Shown: positions 42,231 to 51,695, counted from the first letter of the stretch. The stretch is 64,000 nt of DNA from Ktedonosporobacter rubrisoli (GCF_004208415.1 NZ_CP035758.1:1612001-1676000), one strand, 5' to 3'. Numbers and translations: made by a program. Notes: a model not told the origin generated them from the sequence alone.

Positions 42231-43829
42231 TCATTGAGCTATAGCGTCAGTATAGCTCTCCTGGATGACGGAAACATGAACTTTCTTGCATTTTTTTGTC
42301 ATCGATCTGTCATTTTTGGGTGTAGCTTCCTGTTCCTGATTGAGCAGAGGAAGCCTGACTTCGAAGACAGAGCCCTTGCCAGTTTCGCTCTCCACGATTA
42401 TTTCACCGTTGTGAGCATGAACTATCCATTGCACAATGGCCAGACCCAGACCAGTGCCACCGGGCTCTTCTTTGACCTCGGAACCGTCAGCCAATCTGTG
42501 GGTACTGCGTGTGCGAGCCTTGTCTACGCGGTAGAAGCGGTCAAAGAGGAAGGGAAGATGCTCATCATCTATACCTGGTCCGTCGTCTTGCACGCGCACT
42601 ACGCCCCAATGCTCATCCTTGCAGCTAAGCTCTACGCGCACATGCGTACCTACGCCGCTCGTATATTTGATAGCATTTTCGATCAAATTCATTAGCATCC
42701 GGCTCAAGTAGTGAGGATCACCATTCACTAATAGCTCAGGCAATTCACCAGTGGCAAGACTGACCTGACTTTGTTGGGCCAGAGGCAGCAGGCGCTCGAC
42801 ACTAGCCAGGGTCAGATCGCTTAGGTCCAGCTCCTCCAACTGGAGGGTGATCTGTCCCGTATCTGCGCGCGCCAACAGCAGGAGGCTATTAACTATCGTC
42901 GTCATCTGCTCGTTTTCAGCCTGAAGCTGCTCCAGAACCTGGCGATATTCCTCAGGTGTGCTCAACTGAGTGAGCGCACGATTGAGTTCGAGATCAATGA
43001 TCGTAAGCGGCGTGCGCAGCTCATGGCTGGCATCGGCTGTAAACTGCGTCTGACGCTTAAAGGCTGCTTCCAGGCGGGCCAGCATCTGATCAAAGGTCGC
43101 CGCCAACTCACCGAACTCATCATGGCGTCGTAGATGCAGGCGCCGGCGCAGGTCTGTTGCATTGATCTCCCTGGCCGCGTGGGTAATCATCTTCACCGGG
43201 CGCAACATTTTCCCGGCCAGCCAGTAGCCACCGATGAAAGTGGCTAATAGGCCCAGGAGAGCGTGAAAGAACCAGATTGGCATCAGATTCATCGGGCGCG
43301 GAAGGGCCAGACCAACGATAAGGGTTGCGATGCGCGCATTCTTCTCAAGTAACGGCGTAATCAGGAAACGATAGTTGTTATTGTTGTTATTATGCCACTG
43401 GTTTGTCGAATGAGGCGTGTTAATAGTCAAGTCTATCATAGATTGACCGGCCTCACTTCTACCTTGCAATAATTGTATAGTGGGACGAGAGAGTGTGCCG
43501 CGAGTGTCCAGCACTGTATTGTCAGGGCCGAGCAGGAGCACAACCTCGTCATCCGAAGAACGCGTAACTTTCTGCGAAGCCGGGGTAGCTTTGCTCAGAA
43601 GCGCTTGCTTATAGACATTTTCAAGTTGCTGGGTATCTGTATAGAGTTGTGTTTGTATGCGGCTCTCTGACGTGTTGCTATTGAAATATGTCTGGGATGC
43701 ATACAGGCTTCCACCGATAACCACAAGAATGACGGCCATGACTGCGACGTTCCACAGAGTCAGGCGCAAGCGCACGCTCATGATAAAGGAGACTAAAGCG
43801 CGCAAGAATTGTCGCAACACTCGTTTCAT
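42231..43829 (-). CDS. Membrane sensor histidine kinase
   Basis: A 532-residue kinase. TM1 is about 24-45, the periplasmic sensor about 46-182, TM2 about 184-205, then HAMP, HisKA with H269 in FTADASHELRTPL, and HATPase with NLIENAIKYTSG, DDGPGI and GGTGLGLAIVQ. A run of six Asn (147-152) lies in the sensor domain, encoded by two 9-bp repeats (43374-43391). The C-terminal 40 residues beyond the ATPase are basic and unusual. It follows its OmpR partner by 16 bp. The signal is unknown; the nearby cupredoxin suggests envelope redox or metal, which is speculation. Confidence 0.92.
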   Translation of the reverse strand: MKRVLRQFLRALVSFIMSVRLRLTLWNVAVMAVILVVIGGSLYASQTYFNSNTSESRIQTQLYTDTQQLENVYKQALLSKATPASQKVTRSSDDEVVLLLGPDNTVLDTRGTLSRPTIQLLQGRSEAGQSMIDLTINTPHSTNQWHNNNNNNYRFLITPLLEKNARIATLIVGLALPRPMNLMPIWFFHALLGLLATFIGGYWLAGKMLRPVKMITHAAREINATDLRRRLHLRRHDEFGELAATFDQMLARLEAAFKRQTQFTADASHELRTPLTIIDLELNRALTQLSTPEEYRQVLEQLQAENEQMTTIVNSLLLLARADTGQITLQLEELDLSDLTLASVERLLPLAQQSQVSLATGELPELLVNGDPHYLSRMLMNLIENAIKYTSGVGTHVRVELSCKDEHWGVVRVQDDGPGIDDEHLPFLFDRFYRVDKARTRSTHRLADGSEVKEEPGGTGLGLAIVQWIVHAHNGEIIVESETGKGSVFEVRLPLLNQEQEATPKNDRSMTKKCKKVHVSVIQESYTDAIAQ

Positions 43830-43845
43830 AAAGTCAGGCTCTTTC

Positions 43846-44520
43846 CTATGCAGGTGGCGTCAGGCGATACCCGATGCCACGAATCGTTGTCAGTAGCTTT
43901 GTGGCAAACGGAGCATCAATTTTGCGGCGCAAGCGGCGCACGTAGACGTCTATTACATTGGACTCACACTCAAAATCATAATTCCAGATATGCTGTTCTA
44001 TCATATCACGCGTAACCACCTGATTGGGATGGTACATCAGGTACTCTAATAAGGCAAATTCGCGTGGAGTTAGCTCGATTGGCTGACCCTCACGCTCTAC
44101 AATATGTGTGGCCGGATCAACAATCAAGTCACCTATTTCCAGTTTACCATTTTTATATGGCTGATGGCGACGTAGCAATGCCCGCAGGCGTGCCAACAGT
44201 TCACGCATCGCAAAGGGCTTGACAAGATAATCGTCAGCCCCACAATCCAGGCCTTTCACCCGATCCTCTATACCATCACGGGCCGTTAAGAGCAGAATTG
44301 GCGTGTGAATACGGCGGCGGCGCAACTCACGACAGACTTCAAGACCATCTTTCTTGGGAAGCAGGATATCCAGAATAATCAGGTCATAGGAAGTCAATTC
44401 GGCAAGGTCTTGTCCCTCCTGCCCGTCGTATGCTGCGTCGACGCTATATCCTTCGTGCTCTAGATTAGAGGCTAATGAACTGCTCAGGCGATGATTATCT
44501 TCTATCACAAGAATGCGCAT
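43846..44520 (-). CDS. OmpR/PhoB-type response regulator
   Basis: A 224-residue regulator. The receiver has D51 in YDLIILDILLPKKDG and K101 region DYLVKPFAMRELLAR. The winged HTH holds LTPREFALLEYLMYHPNQVV, then VIDVYVRRLRRKID and TIRGIGYRL. The frame extends to 44592, but GAGGA lies 7 nt before the ATG at 44520. It pairs with the kinase directly downstream and is closely similar to the regulator at 62840-63520 (for example LTARDGIEDRVKGLDCGADD), so the two systems are paralogous. Confidence 0.93.
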   Translation of the reverse strand: MRILVIEDNHRLSSSLASNLEHEGYSVDAAYDGQEGQDLAELTSYDLIILDILLPKKDGLEVCRELRRRRIHTPILLLTARDGIEDRVKGLDCGADDYLVKPFAMRELLARLRALLRRHQPYKNGKLEIGDLIVDPATHIVEREGQPIELTPREFALLEYLMYHPNQVVTRDMIEQHIWNYDFECESNVIDVYVRRLRRKIDAPFATKLLTTIRGIGYRLTPPA

Positions 44521-44768
44521 AGTGCCGTCCTCTGTGTATGAGTTTTCAGTTTTCTTCCCTTCGATTATCGCACATGAAAATGACAAATCCATGACAAAAA
44601 AGATCTGGGAAGTTCATATTCCTGTCACCTGTGCTAGCTATACTCTTACTCAACGCGTGACCGCGCTCAGCAGGTAGCCGGCAAGACGCTTCTGTTCTAC
44701 TTTCTAGCGATCATCAGTCATATGATGTTTTCTTTCCTGCACTAGTAAATTACGGTAGGAGCTCACTA

Positions 44769-45074
44769 ATGACACATGTACTTTCAGAGCAGGCTATTGC
44801 GCAAGCTCTGGCTTCCTTGTGGCAAGAGACAGAACAGGCCCATTTTCTGCGCTCAGTGTCAGCTTACGAATGGCATAAAACGCTAGAGGCGCGTCGAAGT
44901 TTTACCGGGCATCTGCTCTCCCTGTTAGAAAGTGAGCGGGAACGTGCGCAATGCAACGCAAAGGCACCTTTTCTTATGCTTGACTATTACTACACTTTGC
45001 TCACTGCCGAACTAAACTGGCTTGATCGCGCGATAGCTATGTTGGATGACGACCCTGAGAAAGGATCAGTATAG
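44769..45074 (+). CDS. Small helical protein resembling a PadR C-terminal domain
   Basis: A 101-residue all-helical protein without an HTH. Its last half, LLSLLESERERAQ and LDYYYTLLTAELNWLDRAIAML, looks like the dimerising Vir-type tail of PadR regulators. TAGGAG lies 7 nt before the ATG. It is followed 61 bp later by a second protein with the same ending pattern (LLxxExxWLxRxIA), so the two are probably an operon and related. A role as a regulator partner or remnant is inference. It diverges from the OmpR/kinase operon. Confidence 0.6.
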   Translation: MTHVLSEQAIAQALASLWQETEQAHFLRSVSAYEWHKTLEARRSFTGHLLSLLESERERAQCNAKAPFLMLDYYYTLLTAELNWLDRAIAMLDDDPEKGSV

Positions 45075-45135
45075 GCGTACATCTCTGTTTACCTGGCCAG
45101 CGAGCCCGGGTAAGGAGAAATGAAAAGAGGAGTTT

Positions 45136-45528
45136 ATGTGGCACATCATCTGTTTCTGTTTACCTGCAGTAACGAGAAGTGAGCAGCAGCGCTTCTTCAC
45201 ATTATTTCGTGAGGTGTTACGCGCTTATGGAAGGGAGCCTGGAGAGATGGACATAGGCCTCTTTTTCCTGCACACGCTCTCTGCTGAAGAGGTCCTTACG
45301 GTTCTGGAGGAGCGCCTTGATATGGTGGTGCGCTCGCAAGAGTATCTCGCGCTCTCACCTGCATATGGTGAGGAAGCTGATGTCAAACGCATGATCATTG
45401 ATGACCATATGCGCACGCTGCTAGAGGCCGAGAGGGATTGGTTAAAGCGGACGATTGCTCGTATACGTTCACTCAATATCGATGGCAAGTCGAAGTTAGA
45501 TATGACTTATGTAGCTTCTCAAACATAG
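45136..45528 (+). CDS. Second PadR-tail-like small helical protein
   Basis: A 130-residue helical protein. FFLHTLSAEEVLTVLEERLDMV matches the LPPEExxxLLEERL step of PadR C-terminal domains, and MIIDDHMRTLLEAERDWLKR, then TIARI, matches their final helix. No HTH precedes it. GAGGAG lies 3 nt before the ATG. It may form a heterodimer with the preceding 101-residue protein. Function unknown. Confidence 0.6.
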   Translation: MWHIICFCLPAVTRSEQQRFFTLFREVLRAYGREPGEMDIGLFFLHTLSAEEVLTVLEERLDMVVRSQEYLALSPAYGEEADVKRMIIDDHMRTLLEAERDWLKRTIARIRSLNIDGKSKLDMTYVASQT

Positions 45529-45606
45529 ACTGCTATATAGATTAAATACTGATGTTGTGGTCTTACACATGATATCACTAAAAAATACTGTTAAAAAGGA
45601 AAATAC

Positions 45607-45993
45607 ATGCTAAAGAAATTAATTTTTGTGGTGTTTCTGGGTGCTGCTCTCACTTTAGGTCTGGTGGCTTGTGGCTCAACAAGCTCGGCAACCGATACAA
45701 CTGGAGCTGAAGTCCATATGAGCGGTACAGAGTTCGTGCAGAAGTCAATTACTATCAAAAAAGGCTCAAGCCTTACTTTGATCAGCGACGATATGATGGC
45801 GCACATCATTGCTAACGGCACCTGGGACAATGGCACGGCTAAACCGGGGAAAGAGCCGGGGGCACCTACGGTCGCCAATGTGCAGGTTGCTGGCAATAGT
45901 CAGGCCTCGATCGGACCCTTTAACACGGCTGGGACCTTCAATCTTTACTGCACCATTCATCCAGGGATGAATCTCACTGTCTTTGTCCGATAA
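45607..45993 (+). CDS. Cupredoxin-like lipoprotein
   Basis: A 128-residue exported blue-copper-fold protein. A signal peptide with lipobox LVAC gives a lipid-anchored Cys22. Type 1 copper ligands are likely H66, C115, H118 and M121 in YCTIHPGM. The strands IKKGSSLTLISDD and SIGPFNTAGTFNLYC fit the plastocyanin-like cupredoxins. It would carry electrons at the outer face of the membrane. Ribosome site AAAAAGGA lies before the ATG. It comes 78 bp after the PadR-tail-like genes on the same strand. Confidence 0.85.
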   Translation: MLKKLIFVVFLGAALTLGLVACGSTSSATDTTGAEVHMSGTEFVQKSITIKKGSSLTLISDDMMAHIIANGTWDNGTAKPGKEPGAPTVANVQVAGNSQASIGPFNTAGTFNLYCTIHPGMNLTVFVR

Positions 45994-46021
45994 GTTCGGC
46001 TCTCTGTGCTCTCCGTCTCAG

Positions 46022-46051
46022 CAGCGCTCCAGGTGCCAATCTGGAGCGTTG
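46022..46051. terminator. Hairpin between convergent genes
   Basis: An 11-bp stem (46022-46032 with 46041-46051; one G-U), loop of 8, after the cupredoxin gene and before the end of the LLM gene. There is no T-tract. Confidence 0.5.
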
Positions 46052-46212
46052 TTGACTCTTCACGCTATAAGACCACTTGTGATCAATTCTGCTAGCTCGT
46101 TTCTGCTCCTTGCGAGATAGCGATCTTATTCTACGATGCGTAAAACGCCCTTGCCTTGTAGATGCTGGCGCTTGGTGCACCTGTGTACATGAAGCTTCTA
46201 TGGGTGAGCGCG

Positions 46213-47193
46213 CTACAAGGAACCGACGAGCCGCAGCAGGCGTTGCCACTCATCCTTCTCATCTGTCACAGGAAGGAGCATAAGTTCGTCCAACCCACTG
46301 GCTAATAGCTCCTGGATGCGGGCGCTTACCTCGGCTTCATCACCTCTGATCAGCAATGTGCGTGCCAACTCGTTGAGCTCTACCTCGTTGCCATCCTTAA
46401 CGCCGGCGAAACCTGCATGCGCAAACATGCGTCCGTAGGTACTTACTCTTGCGTAGCGCTCTACCCGTTGGCGCACAGCGGCCAGGGCAACTGTCTCATC
46501 TTTGCTGAACGCTACGAACATTTGCGCGATTAAGGGTGGGGCCGGGCGCTGGCGTTCCTGAGCTCCGGCACGCAGGGCGGGAAGTGCTTGATCGAGCAAG
46601 TACGAAGGTGGGCACAGCCATGAAAGGGCCCCATCGGCAATCTCGCCGGCCAGGCGGAAGGCACGAGGGCCCAGGGCCGAGATCAGCAGCGGAGTCTGCG
46701 TGACGTGCGAGAAGGGCAGGGCTGTCTTGAAAAAGTTTCCTTCATAGTTTGCATCTCCTTCCCATAACGTCTGGCGCAGAAGTTTCAGGTATTCTGTAAG
46801 ATATGGGAGCGGGGAGGTTTGTGAGAGGCCTAGCCAGTTCTCTATGGGCAGTGTGCCGCCTGAACCGAGACCGAGGCGTAGGCGTCCCGGGGCTATATCG
46901 TGGATCGCCAACGCTTGTCGCGCTACCACTAGTGGATGACGTGGATAGGTAGAGACAATTGCAGTTCCCAGCCTGATGTGCTCGGTCTGGGCGGCGGCAA
47001 TAGCAAATAAGGTGAGCGTATCGGCGTTATTCGCATCTCCAGTCCAGATTTGCTGGACCCCGGCTCGCTCCGCCTCACGTATCTGGGTAAGTTCCTCCTT
47101 TGTCTCTATCGGCACGAGGAAGATTCCAACGCGATCACGAAGCGTGCGCCGGTCTATGGCCTTTGTGGATACTGACTGTTTAGCTTGTGACAT
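46213..47193 (-). CDS. LLM class flavin-dependent oxidoreductase
   Basis: A 326-residue luciferase-like TIM barrel, using FMN or F420. Key marks: AGVQQIWTGDANNADTLTLF near 44-63, LGTAIVSTYPRHPLVVARQA (strand 3-4 region), GRLRLGLGSGG at the flavin site, LLISALGPRAFRLAGEIADG and the final HEL-like LDELMLLPV. Members without a conserved Cys/Gly loop mostly bind F420; which applies here is not settled. It has its own good promoter (47271-47299) with a repeat over the -10 and diverges from the MalT-like regulator. Confidence 0.9.
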   Translation of the reverse strand: MSQAKQSVSTKAIDRRTLRDRVGIFLVPIETKEELTQIREAERAGVQQIWTGDANNADTLTLFAIAAAQTEHIRLGTAIVSTYPRHPLVVARQALAIHDIAPGRLRLGLGSGGTLPIENWLGLSQTSPLPYLTEYLKLLRQTLWEGDANYEGNFFKTALPFSHVTQTPLLISALGPRAFRLAGEIADGALSWLCPPSYLLDQALPALRAGAQERQRPAPPLIAQMFVAFSKDETVALAAVRQRVERYARVSTYGRMFAHAGFAGVKDGNEVELNELARTLLIRGDEAEVSARIQELLASGLDELMLLPVTDEKDEWQRLLRLVGSL

Positions 47194-47248
47194 CTCTTTT
47201 TATGTCCTCCATTTCTCGATCACAGCGCGCTGTCAGGCGCTTTTGTAG

Positions 47249-47275
47249 ATACTGCAACTTTCATGAGTGCAGTAT
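47249..47275. promoter_or_regulatory. Inverted repeat over the LLM -10
   Basis: ATACTGCA (47249-47256) and TGCAGTAT (47268-47275) form a perfect 8-bp inverted repeat with 11-bp centre. The right half overlaps the -10 box of the LLM promoter. The same GTGCAGT occurs again 33 bp away at 47300, three helical turns, beside the -35. Confidence 0.5.
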
Positions 47276-47299
47276 AACCTTTAACTGTGCTAAAGTCAA
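47271..47299 (-). promoter_or_regulatory. Near-consensus promoter of LLM gene
   Basis: On minus, TTGACT (plus 47294-47299), 17 bp, TATACT (plus 47271-47276). The leader is about 70 nt. An AAACTGCACTT element shared with the Rrf2 promoter abuts the -35. Confidence 0.65.
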
Positions 47300-47393
47300 G
47301 TGCAGTTTTTAGGATGCGCTTGTTCATTACAAAGCATTCTGCTATACTCACCCATGTTGGGAGGAACGTCTGATAGTTGGGAAGAAAGGTTGT

Positions 47394-50300
47394 ATGCCCA
47401 GGTTACCCCTATATGCGCTTGTCTGGTCCGATGAACAGGCCCATTATGAGCTCTTTACGCGTGAGCATCTTGATCAGCGCTTTGCCCGGCGCGACGAGCC
47501 TCAATGGCTGGCCTGGCTTGATACTCACCCGTCTTTTGCTTTCCACGGCGCGGCCGGTAGCCTCAATGTCTATCGTGAGAAGCGAGCGCGGGGAGGCACA
47601 TATTGGTATGCCTACTTCACGGCCGAGCAGCGCACGCGCAAGCGTTACCTTGGGCAGACTGGCAAGCTCACCTTTGCGCGCTTAGAAGAGGTGGCGAGCG
47701 AGTTGCGTGGTGAGGCATTCAAACCAGCTCGTGCGCCCAAACTTGCCCAAAAACTGCACAACGCTGCGGATCAGCAGGGTAAGCCTGACAAGTCAGAGCA
47801 AATGGTAGCGAGCATGCAACTAGCTTTTTCCAGGCTGACGCCTCCACTGCTTCCCTCCTCATTGGTAGTGCGGGAACGCCTGCTTGAGCGGCTTGACACT
47901 GGGCTTTCTCATCGCTTGACGCTCATTTCAGCCCCTGCCGGGGCGGGAAAAACCACGCTTCTCTCGCTCTGGGCGACGCGAGTCACCTTCCCGCTGGCCT
48001 GGCTTTCGCTCGACGTTCTTGACAATGAGCCGCAGCATTTCTGGGTTTCCGTGCTTTCAGCTTTGCGCTCCTGTCATCCCGGCTTCGGCGAGGTAGTTCT
48101 CGCCATGCTTCGTTCTCCCCAACCGCCGCCGCTTGGGTCCATTCTGGAGGGCCTCTTGCAAGCATTAAGCAAGCTGGCGGGGCCAATTGTTCTCCTGCTT
48201 GACGATTATCATGTGATCGAGGAGCAGAGTATTCATGCCTCGCTGCTCAGCCTGCTTGAGCATCTTCCTGGCCATGTGCATCTTATGCTCTCAAGTCGCG
48301 TGGACCCGCCATTGGCCCTCTCTCGCTGGCGTGTTCGCGGCCAGTTGCTAGAATTGCGGGGCGCGGATCTACGTTTTCGGCAGGAAGAAGCCGCAAATTT
48401 TTTGACTCAGGCTATGGCCCTTTCGCTCCCACAAGAGGAGATGGCTCAACTGGCCCGTCGCACGGAAGGCTGGATTGCGGGACTACAATTGGCCGCGCTT
48501 GCCTTGCGTCAGCATGGGGATCACTCTGCTTTTGTCAAGGGCTTTACGGGCGGGCATCGCCATGTGCTTGATTATGTTCAAGAGGAAATTCTGGCTGGTC
48601 TACCTGCCAACCTGCAGGAACTGCTGCTCCAGAGCGCGATTCTAAACCGGCTGTCTGCCTCTTTATGCCAGGCAGTGACTGGCGAGTCTGAGAGTCAAGC
48701 CCTATTGGAGCAGGCCGAACGGGCAAACCTCTTTCTAGTGCCTTTGGATGAAGAGCGACGCTGGTATCGCATGCATGAGCTCTTTCGTGAGGCCTTGCAG
48801 GCGCGCTTGCGTGCCACCCGGCCAGAGCTCTGGTCCCAGCTCCACCGGCGAGCTGCGCGCTGGTATGAGGAGCATGGTGAGCTAAGGGCGGCGATTAGCC
48901 ATGCGCTGCAAGCTGCAGATTTTTTCTGGGCGGCCAGCTTGATGGAGCGAGTAGCTGAGCAGCTCTGGTTATCAGGTGAGAGCCAGACATTATATAAATG
49001 GGTGATGCTCTTGCCTGCTACCGTATTGCACAGGCATGCACGCTTTGTGCTGACGGCGGCTCTGTATGTGCTCGTCGCTGCCGCTTCGCTGGAAGAGGCG
49101 CAATTTGTCAGCGCCCGTGCTCAGATGGAAGAGATGATTGAGCGCGTAGAAAGGGTCCTACATCTTGAAGAGGGTCAGGCGGCTCCTGCTTCCCTGGCCG
49201 CCTCCGAACTTGTCTTGCTTCAACAGCGCTTGCAATTACTACGGCTGGGGAGCCAGGTCATCAGAGAAAATGGGCAGTATGATCGCGAGCAGTATCGTCT
49301 CATCGACAAGCGTATGCAACACCTTGATCAAGCAGAGGATGAGGCAATCTGGCAGATGATCCCGCTCTCTGTGAAATACATACTGCAGCAAACCTTGGAG
49401 GCTGGAGGCGCCTCGCTGGTCCCTCTCTTTCTTGAGGCAAAGCAGCGCTTTAGATTGTCAAGCAACCGCTTTGTGCCCACCAAAGTTATGCAGTGGTTGA
49501 CTGGGAGCTATCTGCGGGCTGGAAAGCTGCATCTGGCTTATCAGGAGTGTGAGGACGCGCTTAATCTCATTGCCCAAACCCATGGACCTGCCTTGCTATC
49601 TGGCTATCTTGCTTGCCTGGCAGATTATTTTACTTGCTGGCAAGCTAATATTTTATACTACTGGAATCGTCTGGAAGAGGCGCGCAACATACTGCGCGGG
49701 CTCCTTCGCAATGCTCAGAGCTGGCGCCGCTTTGATCTCCAGATCAGCGGATATGTGCTTCTGATTGAGGTCGAGCTGGCTGCACGCAATTTCTCTGCTG
49801 CACAGCAGCTGCTACAACAATTGGAGGAACTTCTGCGGGATCGGGAAATATCGTTGTATCGGAGCATCTTTAGCCAGGTTCAGGTCAAATACTGGCTGGC
49901 AGTGGGAGAGCTTGATAAGGCCACATCCTGGGCTGCGTGCACGGCGTTTTCGCCAGAAGACTGGAATCCCGAGCGCACGGGAGAAATTCTAGCCCTGGTG
50001 CGCGTTCAGCTTGCTCAGCAGGAATTTCAAGCTGCACTCGCCAGCCTCGAACAGTTCAGCACGCAGCTTGACCGGCCAGAAGATATGGCCACCACTATGG
50101 CTTTTCTTGCGCTCGATGTAGTAGCTTTGCAGCAAGTTGGGAAGAGGGAACAGGCTTGCGACAAGCTGCGCCGCCTCCTGACACTGGCAGAGCCCGAGGG
50201 CTATATCCGTATATTCCTGGAGTCCGGGGCAGCCATGCGGGACGCCTTGCAACATGGGGGAGAGCACTCTTCTGCTGCTTTCGTCTCACTCTTGCTGGCA

Positions 50301-50582
50301 GCTTTTGACAAGGAAGCGCAGGCCACTGCACAGACTACCTCAGCGCAAGCTCTAGCCCAGATAGATATAATGGGTCGGGCTCGGCTGATTGAGCCACTTA
50401 CCATCCAGGAACAGCGTATACTACGGCTGCTCATGGCAGGTTGCTCGAATCAAGATGTTGCCAGTACGCTCGTGATCTCGCTCAACACAGTAAAAACCCA
50501 TCTCAAGCATCTCTATAGCAAGCTCAATGTGCACAACCGAACTCAGGCCAGTGCCCTGGCCAGGCAGTTGCGCTTGCTCTAA
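47394..50582 (+). CDS. LuxR family regulator, MalT/LAL type, with extra N-terminal domain
   Basis: A 1062-residue ATP-dependent activator. Residues 37-105 form a small domain (FHGAAGSLNVYREKRARGGT, then YWYAYFTAEQRTRKRYLGQT) resembling a DNA-binding or integrase-arm-like module. An NB-ARC/AAA ATPase follows with Walker A APAGAGKTT at 180-188 and Walker B VLLLDDYHVI. Then come TPR-like helical repeats (about 450-950) and a C-terminal LuxR HTH (LTIQEQRILRLLMAGCSNQD, then LVISLNTVKTHLKHLYSKLN). MalT-type proteins sense a ligand through the repeats. ATG 47394 follows GAAAGG. It diverges from the LLM gene, a possible target. Confidence 0.93.
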   Translation: MPRLPLYALVWSDEQAHYELFTREHLDQRFARRDEPQWLAWLDTHPSFAFHGAAGSLNVYREKRARGGTYWYAYFTAEQRTRKRYLGQTGKLTFARLEEVASELRGEAFKPARAPKLAQKLHNAADQQGKPDKSEQMVASMQLAFSRLTPPLLPSSLVVRERLLERLDTGLSHRLTLISAPAGAGKTTLLSLWATRVTFPLAWLSLDVLDNEPQHFWVSVLSALRSCHPGFGEVVLAMLRSPQPPPLGSILEGLLQALSKLAGPIVLLLDDYHVIEEQSIHASLLSLLEHLPGHVHLMLSSRVDPPLALSRWRVRGQLLELRGADLRFRQEEAANFLTQAMALSLPQEEMAQLARRTEGWIAGLQLAALALRQHGDHSAFVKGFTGGHRHVLDYVQEEILAGLPANLQELLLQSAILNRLSASLCQAVTGESESQALLEQAERANLFLVPLDEERRWYRMHELFREALQARLRATRPELWSQLHRRAARWYEEHGELRAAISHALQAADFFWAASLMERVAEQLWLSGESQTLYKWVMLLPATVLHRHARFVLTAALYVLVAAASLEEAQFVSARAQMEEMIERVERVLHLEEGQAAPASLAASELVLLQQRLQLLRLGSQVIRENGQYDREQYRLIDKRMQHLDQAEDEAIWQMIPLSVKYILQQTLEAGGASLVPLFLEAKQRFRLSSNRFVPTKVMQWLTGSYLRAGKLHLAYQECEDALNLIAQTHGPALLSGYLACLADYFTCWQANILYYWNRLEEARNILRGLLRNAQSWRRFDLQISGYVLLIEVELAARNFSAAQQLLQQLEELLRDREISLYRSIFSQVQVKYWLAVGELDKATSWAACTAFSPEDWNPERTGEILALVRVQLAQQEFQAALASLEQFSTQLDRPEDMATTMAFLALDVVALQQVGKREQACDKLRRLLTLAEPEGYIRIFLESGAAMRDALQHGGEHSSAAFVSLLLAAFDKEAQATAQTTSAQALAQIDIMGRARLIEPLTIQEQRILRLLMAGCSNQDVASTLVISLNTVKTHLKHLYSKLNVHNRTQASALARQLRLL

Positions 50583-50891
50583 TCTTGCCTTCCTCCGCGA
50601 GTTTCGTTTTCCATCAAAAAATCACACCCAGGGGTGATGGCGGCCCACCCTTTGCTTAAATATACTCCTTTTATGAAGCTTATATGCAGTTTTTGCAGAG
50701 GGAAGCCATGAAGCGTATTTAGCTCTAGCACCCTCTGGGCCAGGTTCCATCCTGGAAGTTTAAACATACCTGCCTGTACGTGCCAGATAATACCTGAGCC
50801 GTAGTTGATGCTTTGTCACTGGAGCGGCTTAGAAAGTTGCTTGAAGAGTATTGAAAAGATAGAAGCAAAAACATAAATAGGAGAATACAGC
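50583..50891. other. Gap without a supported gene
   Basis: A 309-bp region between the MalT-like regulator and the CPBP protease. Short frames on minus lack ribosome sites and family likeness. The end holds AGGAGA, the ribosome site of the next gene. Confidence 0.5.
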
Positions 50892-51695
50892 ATGCAAAAT
50901 AATATACCAATAAAAAGATCGCCACTCAAACTCATTTTATTGGTCTTTATACTTTCTATCCCATTCTGGCTAGCTGATAATTTTGTGCCGCGCTTACCTC
51001 TGCCGATAAAGCTTCCTGTGAGTGCGCTGCAGTTCATCGTGACACTTGTGCTGACCTGCATCTTTGTGTATAGAGAAGAAAGTTTTGCTGGGATAATTCG
51101 GCTCTTCAAGAGAGTTTTTGATGTAAGGGGGATCAAGAACAAGATCTGGTATCTGCCAATTTTTCTGTTGAATCCTCTGATCATGCTGCTCTCTTATGGG
51201 ATCTTGTATCTGCTGGGGCGGCCACTGCCCGCCGAACCGCTTATCCCCTGGTTAGAGATCCCGATCTTTTTTGTGATCTTCTTTCTTGCGGCAGCTTGTG
51301 AAGAGGTCTGTTGGACGGGATATGTCATTGATCCTTTGCAGGAGCGCTGGGGTGCCTTAGCGGCGAGCGCCTTTCTAGGAATAGTATGGGCTCTCTGGCA
51401 TATTCTCCCCTGGCTTTCAATCCAGCCCCCGTTATGGGTAGCCGGACAGGCTCTCTCTAGCATTGTGTCACGCATCGTTATAGTTTGGCTCTACAATAAT
51501 ATAGGAAAAAGCTTAATTGTAGCCATCCTCTTCCATGATATGAAGAATGTCAGCGAGTTCGCTTTTCCCAACTACGGCTCGCATTATGATCCGGTGGTTA
51601 GCTCATTGATCACGACTGTGATAGCTTTGCTTGTCGTAGGCTTGTGGGGTCCTGCGACGCTGGCGCGCTTGCGCTTTAGGAGCCAGGCTAAATAA
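50892..51695 (+). CDS. CPBP family intramembrane metalloprotease (CAAX/Abi-like)
   Basis: A 267-residue membrane protein with about 8 helices. The CPBP motifs are E137-E138 in AACEEVCWTGY (the EExxW variant), H170 in WALWHILPW, and H215 and N219 in LFHDMKN. These would form the membrane active site of a glutamic-type protease that cuts prenylated or other membrane proteins. AGGAGA lies 7 nt before the ATG. It stands alone and ends at a strong 16-bp hairpin. The substrate is unknown; some relatives give bacteriocin self-immunity. Confidence 0.88.
   Translation: MQNNIPIKRSPLKLILLVFILSIPFWLADNFVPRLPLPIKLPVSALQFIVTLVLTCIFVYREESFAGIIRLFKRVFDVRGIKNKIWYLPIFLLNPLIMLLSYGILYLLGRPLPAEPLIPWLEIPIFFVIFFLAAACEEVCWTGYVIDPLQERWGALAASAFLGIVWALWHILPWLSIQPPLWVAGQALSSIVSRIVIVWLYNNIGKSLIVAILFHDMKNVSEFAFPNYGSHYDPVVSSLITTVIALLVVGLWGPATLARLRFRSQAK

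Noticed and set aside
50892..51695. CPBP protease as part of an abortive-infection system
   Set aside because: It stands alone with no phage-defence neighbours; the Abi name of the family is not evidence of that role.
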